Below are positions 4,910 through 5,563 of a DNA stretch of 5,563 bases, piece after piece (the first letter of the stretch is position 1; the number at the start of each line of letters is the position of its first letter). Source of the stretch: Thermoleophilia bacterium (GTDB lineage Bacteria; Actinomycetota; Thermoleophilia; Gaiellales; Gaiellaceae); the NCBI GenBank assembly GCA_025935275.1, contig JAICVP010000145.1, positions 1-5,563 on the forward strand, written 5' to 3'. Under the pieces are notes generated by a model that saw only the letters and a list, made by a program, of their open reading frames with translations, was not told where the DNA came from and searched no databases. The position numbers and the translations under genes are program-made.

Positions 4910-5563
4910 GTGAACTCGGTCGCTGACGATTCTGTTGTCCGCGACGCGGAGTTCTCCCACGCTCAGGTGAGTTCGTCCGGATCGCTTCGTCGGCGTGCTC
5001 GAATCGGGTCACGCATTTTCATCGTCGCCCTCGCGACGGCCCTGACGGCCGTCCTCTTCGCAACCGGGTCGGCGAACATTACGGCGCCCGCTCTCATCGC
5101 CCTCGTCGCGGCTTCTAGTTTGATCTGGCTGCTCGCGCTGTGGGGGGCTTGTGCTCGGGTGCAGGCGCTCGGAATCGACTCCCTGACTGCGGCAGCTGTC
5201 GGAACCGCAACGGGGATGGTTTTGCTCGTCGCGTTGGATTGGGTCTTTTTCGATGCCGCGGTCGGGCTCCTACCGCTTCTCTTCCTGGGCGGAGGCGTCT
5301 TCTTGCTGACGTCCACCGTAGAGGGTCTGACCGGGACGCCGTTTGCCCTACGTCGCCGTGTCGTATTCGTCCTCTCGCAGCCCGTCCCAGCGGAGTTCGA
5401 GCAGATCCGCGACGGCGCTGAAGGTCGCGACTTCGACTACCTGGGCGTCATTGCCGACCACGAAGCGTCGGTCAACGGCGACGGGATGCGGGTGCTCGGT
5501 GGAAGGGACGATCTGCTGGAGGTCGTCCACAGTGAGCGTCCGGATTTCGTCGTTGTGTCCGAC
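4910..5563 (+). CDS. Polyprenyl glycosylphosphotransferase, N-terminal part (3' end outside window)
   Basis: Enzymes of the WcaJ/CpsE type transfer a sugar-1-phosphate from a UDP-sugar to undecaprenyl phosphate, the first step in building exopolysaccharide or O-antigen units at the inner face of the membrane. The frame runs 218 codons from GTG 4910 to the window end without a stop. The start is supported by GAAGGAG 6 nt upstream; a GTG two bases earlier is followed at once by TGA. After a hydrophilic N-terminus with SLRRRARIGSR, four membrane segments are predicted at about 35-53, 59-80, 92-113 and 117-135. Residues 150-218 then resemble the CoA_binding_3 Rossmann domain: RRRVVFVLS, FDYLGVIAD (175-183), RVLGGRDDLLEVVHSERPDFVVVSD (194-218). 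This order is typical of the family's N-terminal half; the catalytic sugar transferase domain would lie to the right. Codon use includes more T- and A-ending codons than genes to the left, which hints at separate origin, as is common for polysaccharide loci. Confidence 0.82.
   Translation, partial: MNSVADDSVVRDAEFSHAQVSSSGSLRRRARIGSRIFIVALATALTAVLFATGSANITAPALIALVAASSLIWLLALWGACARVQALGIDSLTAAAVGTATGMVLLVALDWVFFDAAVGLLPLLFLGGGVFLLTSTVEGLTGTPFALRRRVVFVLSQPVPAEFEQIRDGAEGRDFDYLGVIADHEASVNGDGMRVLGGRDDLLEVVHSERPDFVVVSD

Noticed and set aside
4565..4960. 131-codon minus-strand frame (and shorter ones) across the intergenic region
   Set aside because: It reads through the palindromic modules and into the antisense of the next gene. 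There is no ribosome site and no recognisable family.

Overview
The window looks like chromosomal DNA of a high-GC actinobacterium. Strongly G/C-ending codons, a GAF-GGDEF protein, a Usp-like protein, a class F-type sortase remnant and an RTX-repeat protein of the short actinobacterial kind together suggest the class Thermoleophilia (Gaiellales or Solirubrobacterales). That placement is an inference from familiarity with these families, not a database result.

Left part (1-2503). The 3' end of a diguanylate cyclase gene (GAF then GGDEF, with an intact c-di-GMP inhibition site) enters from the left edge. A small acidic protein of unknown function follows, behind its own plausible promoter and a clear ribosome binding site. 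A secreted chymotrypsin-fold serine protease lies convergent to it on the minus strand. Its start is only 61 bp from the start of a divergent gene for a small universal-stress-protein-like protein.

Middle (2525-3735). A complete tRNA-Ala(TGC) gene with the G3-U70 identity pair sits just after the Usp-like gene. Next is an exported glycoside hydrolase family 3 protein, related to NagZ beta-N-acetylhexosaminidase, whose usual Asp/His catalytic dyad appears to be replaced. A 7-bp inverted repeat precedes it.

Decayed region (about 3742-4556). Two broken genes lie head to head. On the minus strand is an RTX (hemolysin-type calcium-binding) protein with nine 27-bp repeats, one base short. On the plus strand is a class F-type sortase carrying three successive single-base losses. 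Both lack their 5' ends, and the missing ends meet within a few tens of bases near 4160-4175. One deletion that removed a divergent promoter region and both N-termini would explain this.

Right part (4557-5563). A 353-bp intergenic region carries a possible sigma-70-type promoter, two near-identical modules each holding an 18-bp palindrome, a 7-bp hairpin, and a hairpin that buries the Shine-Dalgarno sequence of the next gene. That gene starts at GTG 4910 and runs off the right edge. It encodes the membrane part and the start of the nucleotide-binding-fold domain of a polyprenyl glycosylphosphotransferase, the enzyme class that starts exopolysaccharide or O-antigen repeat-unit synthesis. An envelope polysaccharide locus therefore probably begins here, behind an unusually structured leader. 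I found no complete mobile element, CRISPR array or novel defence system.
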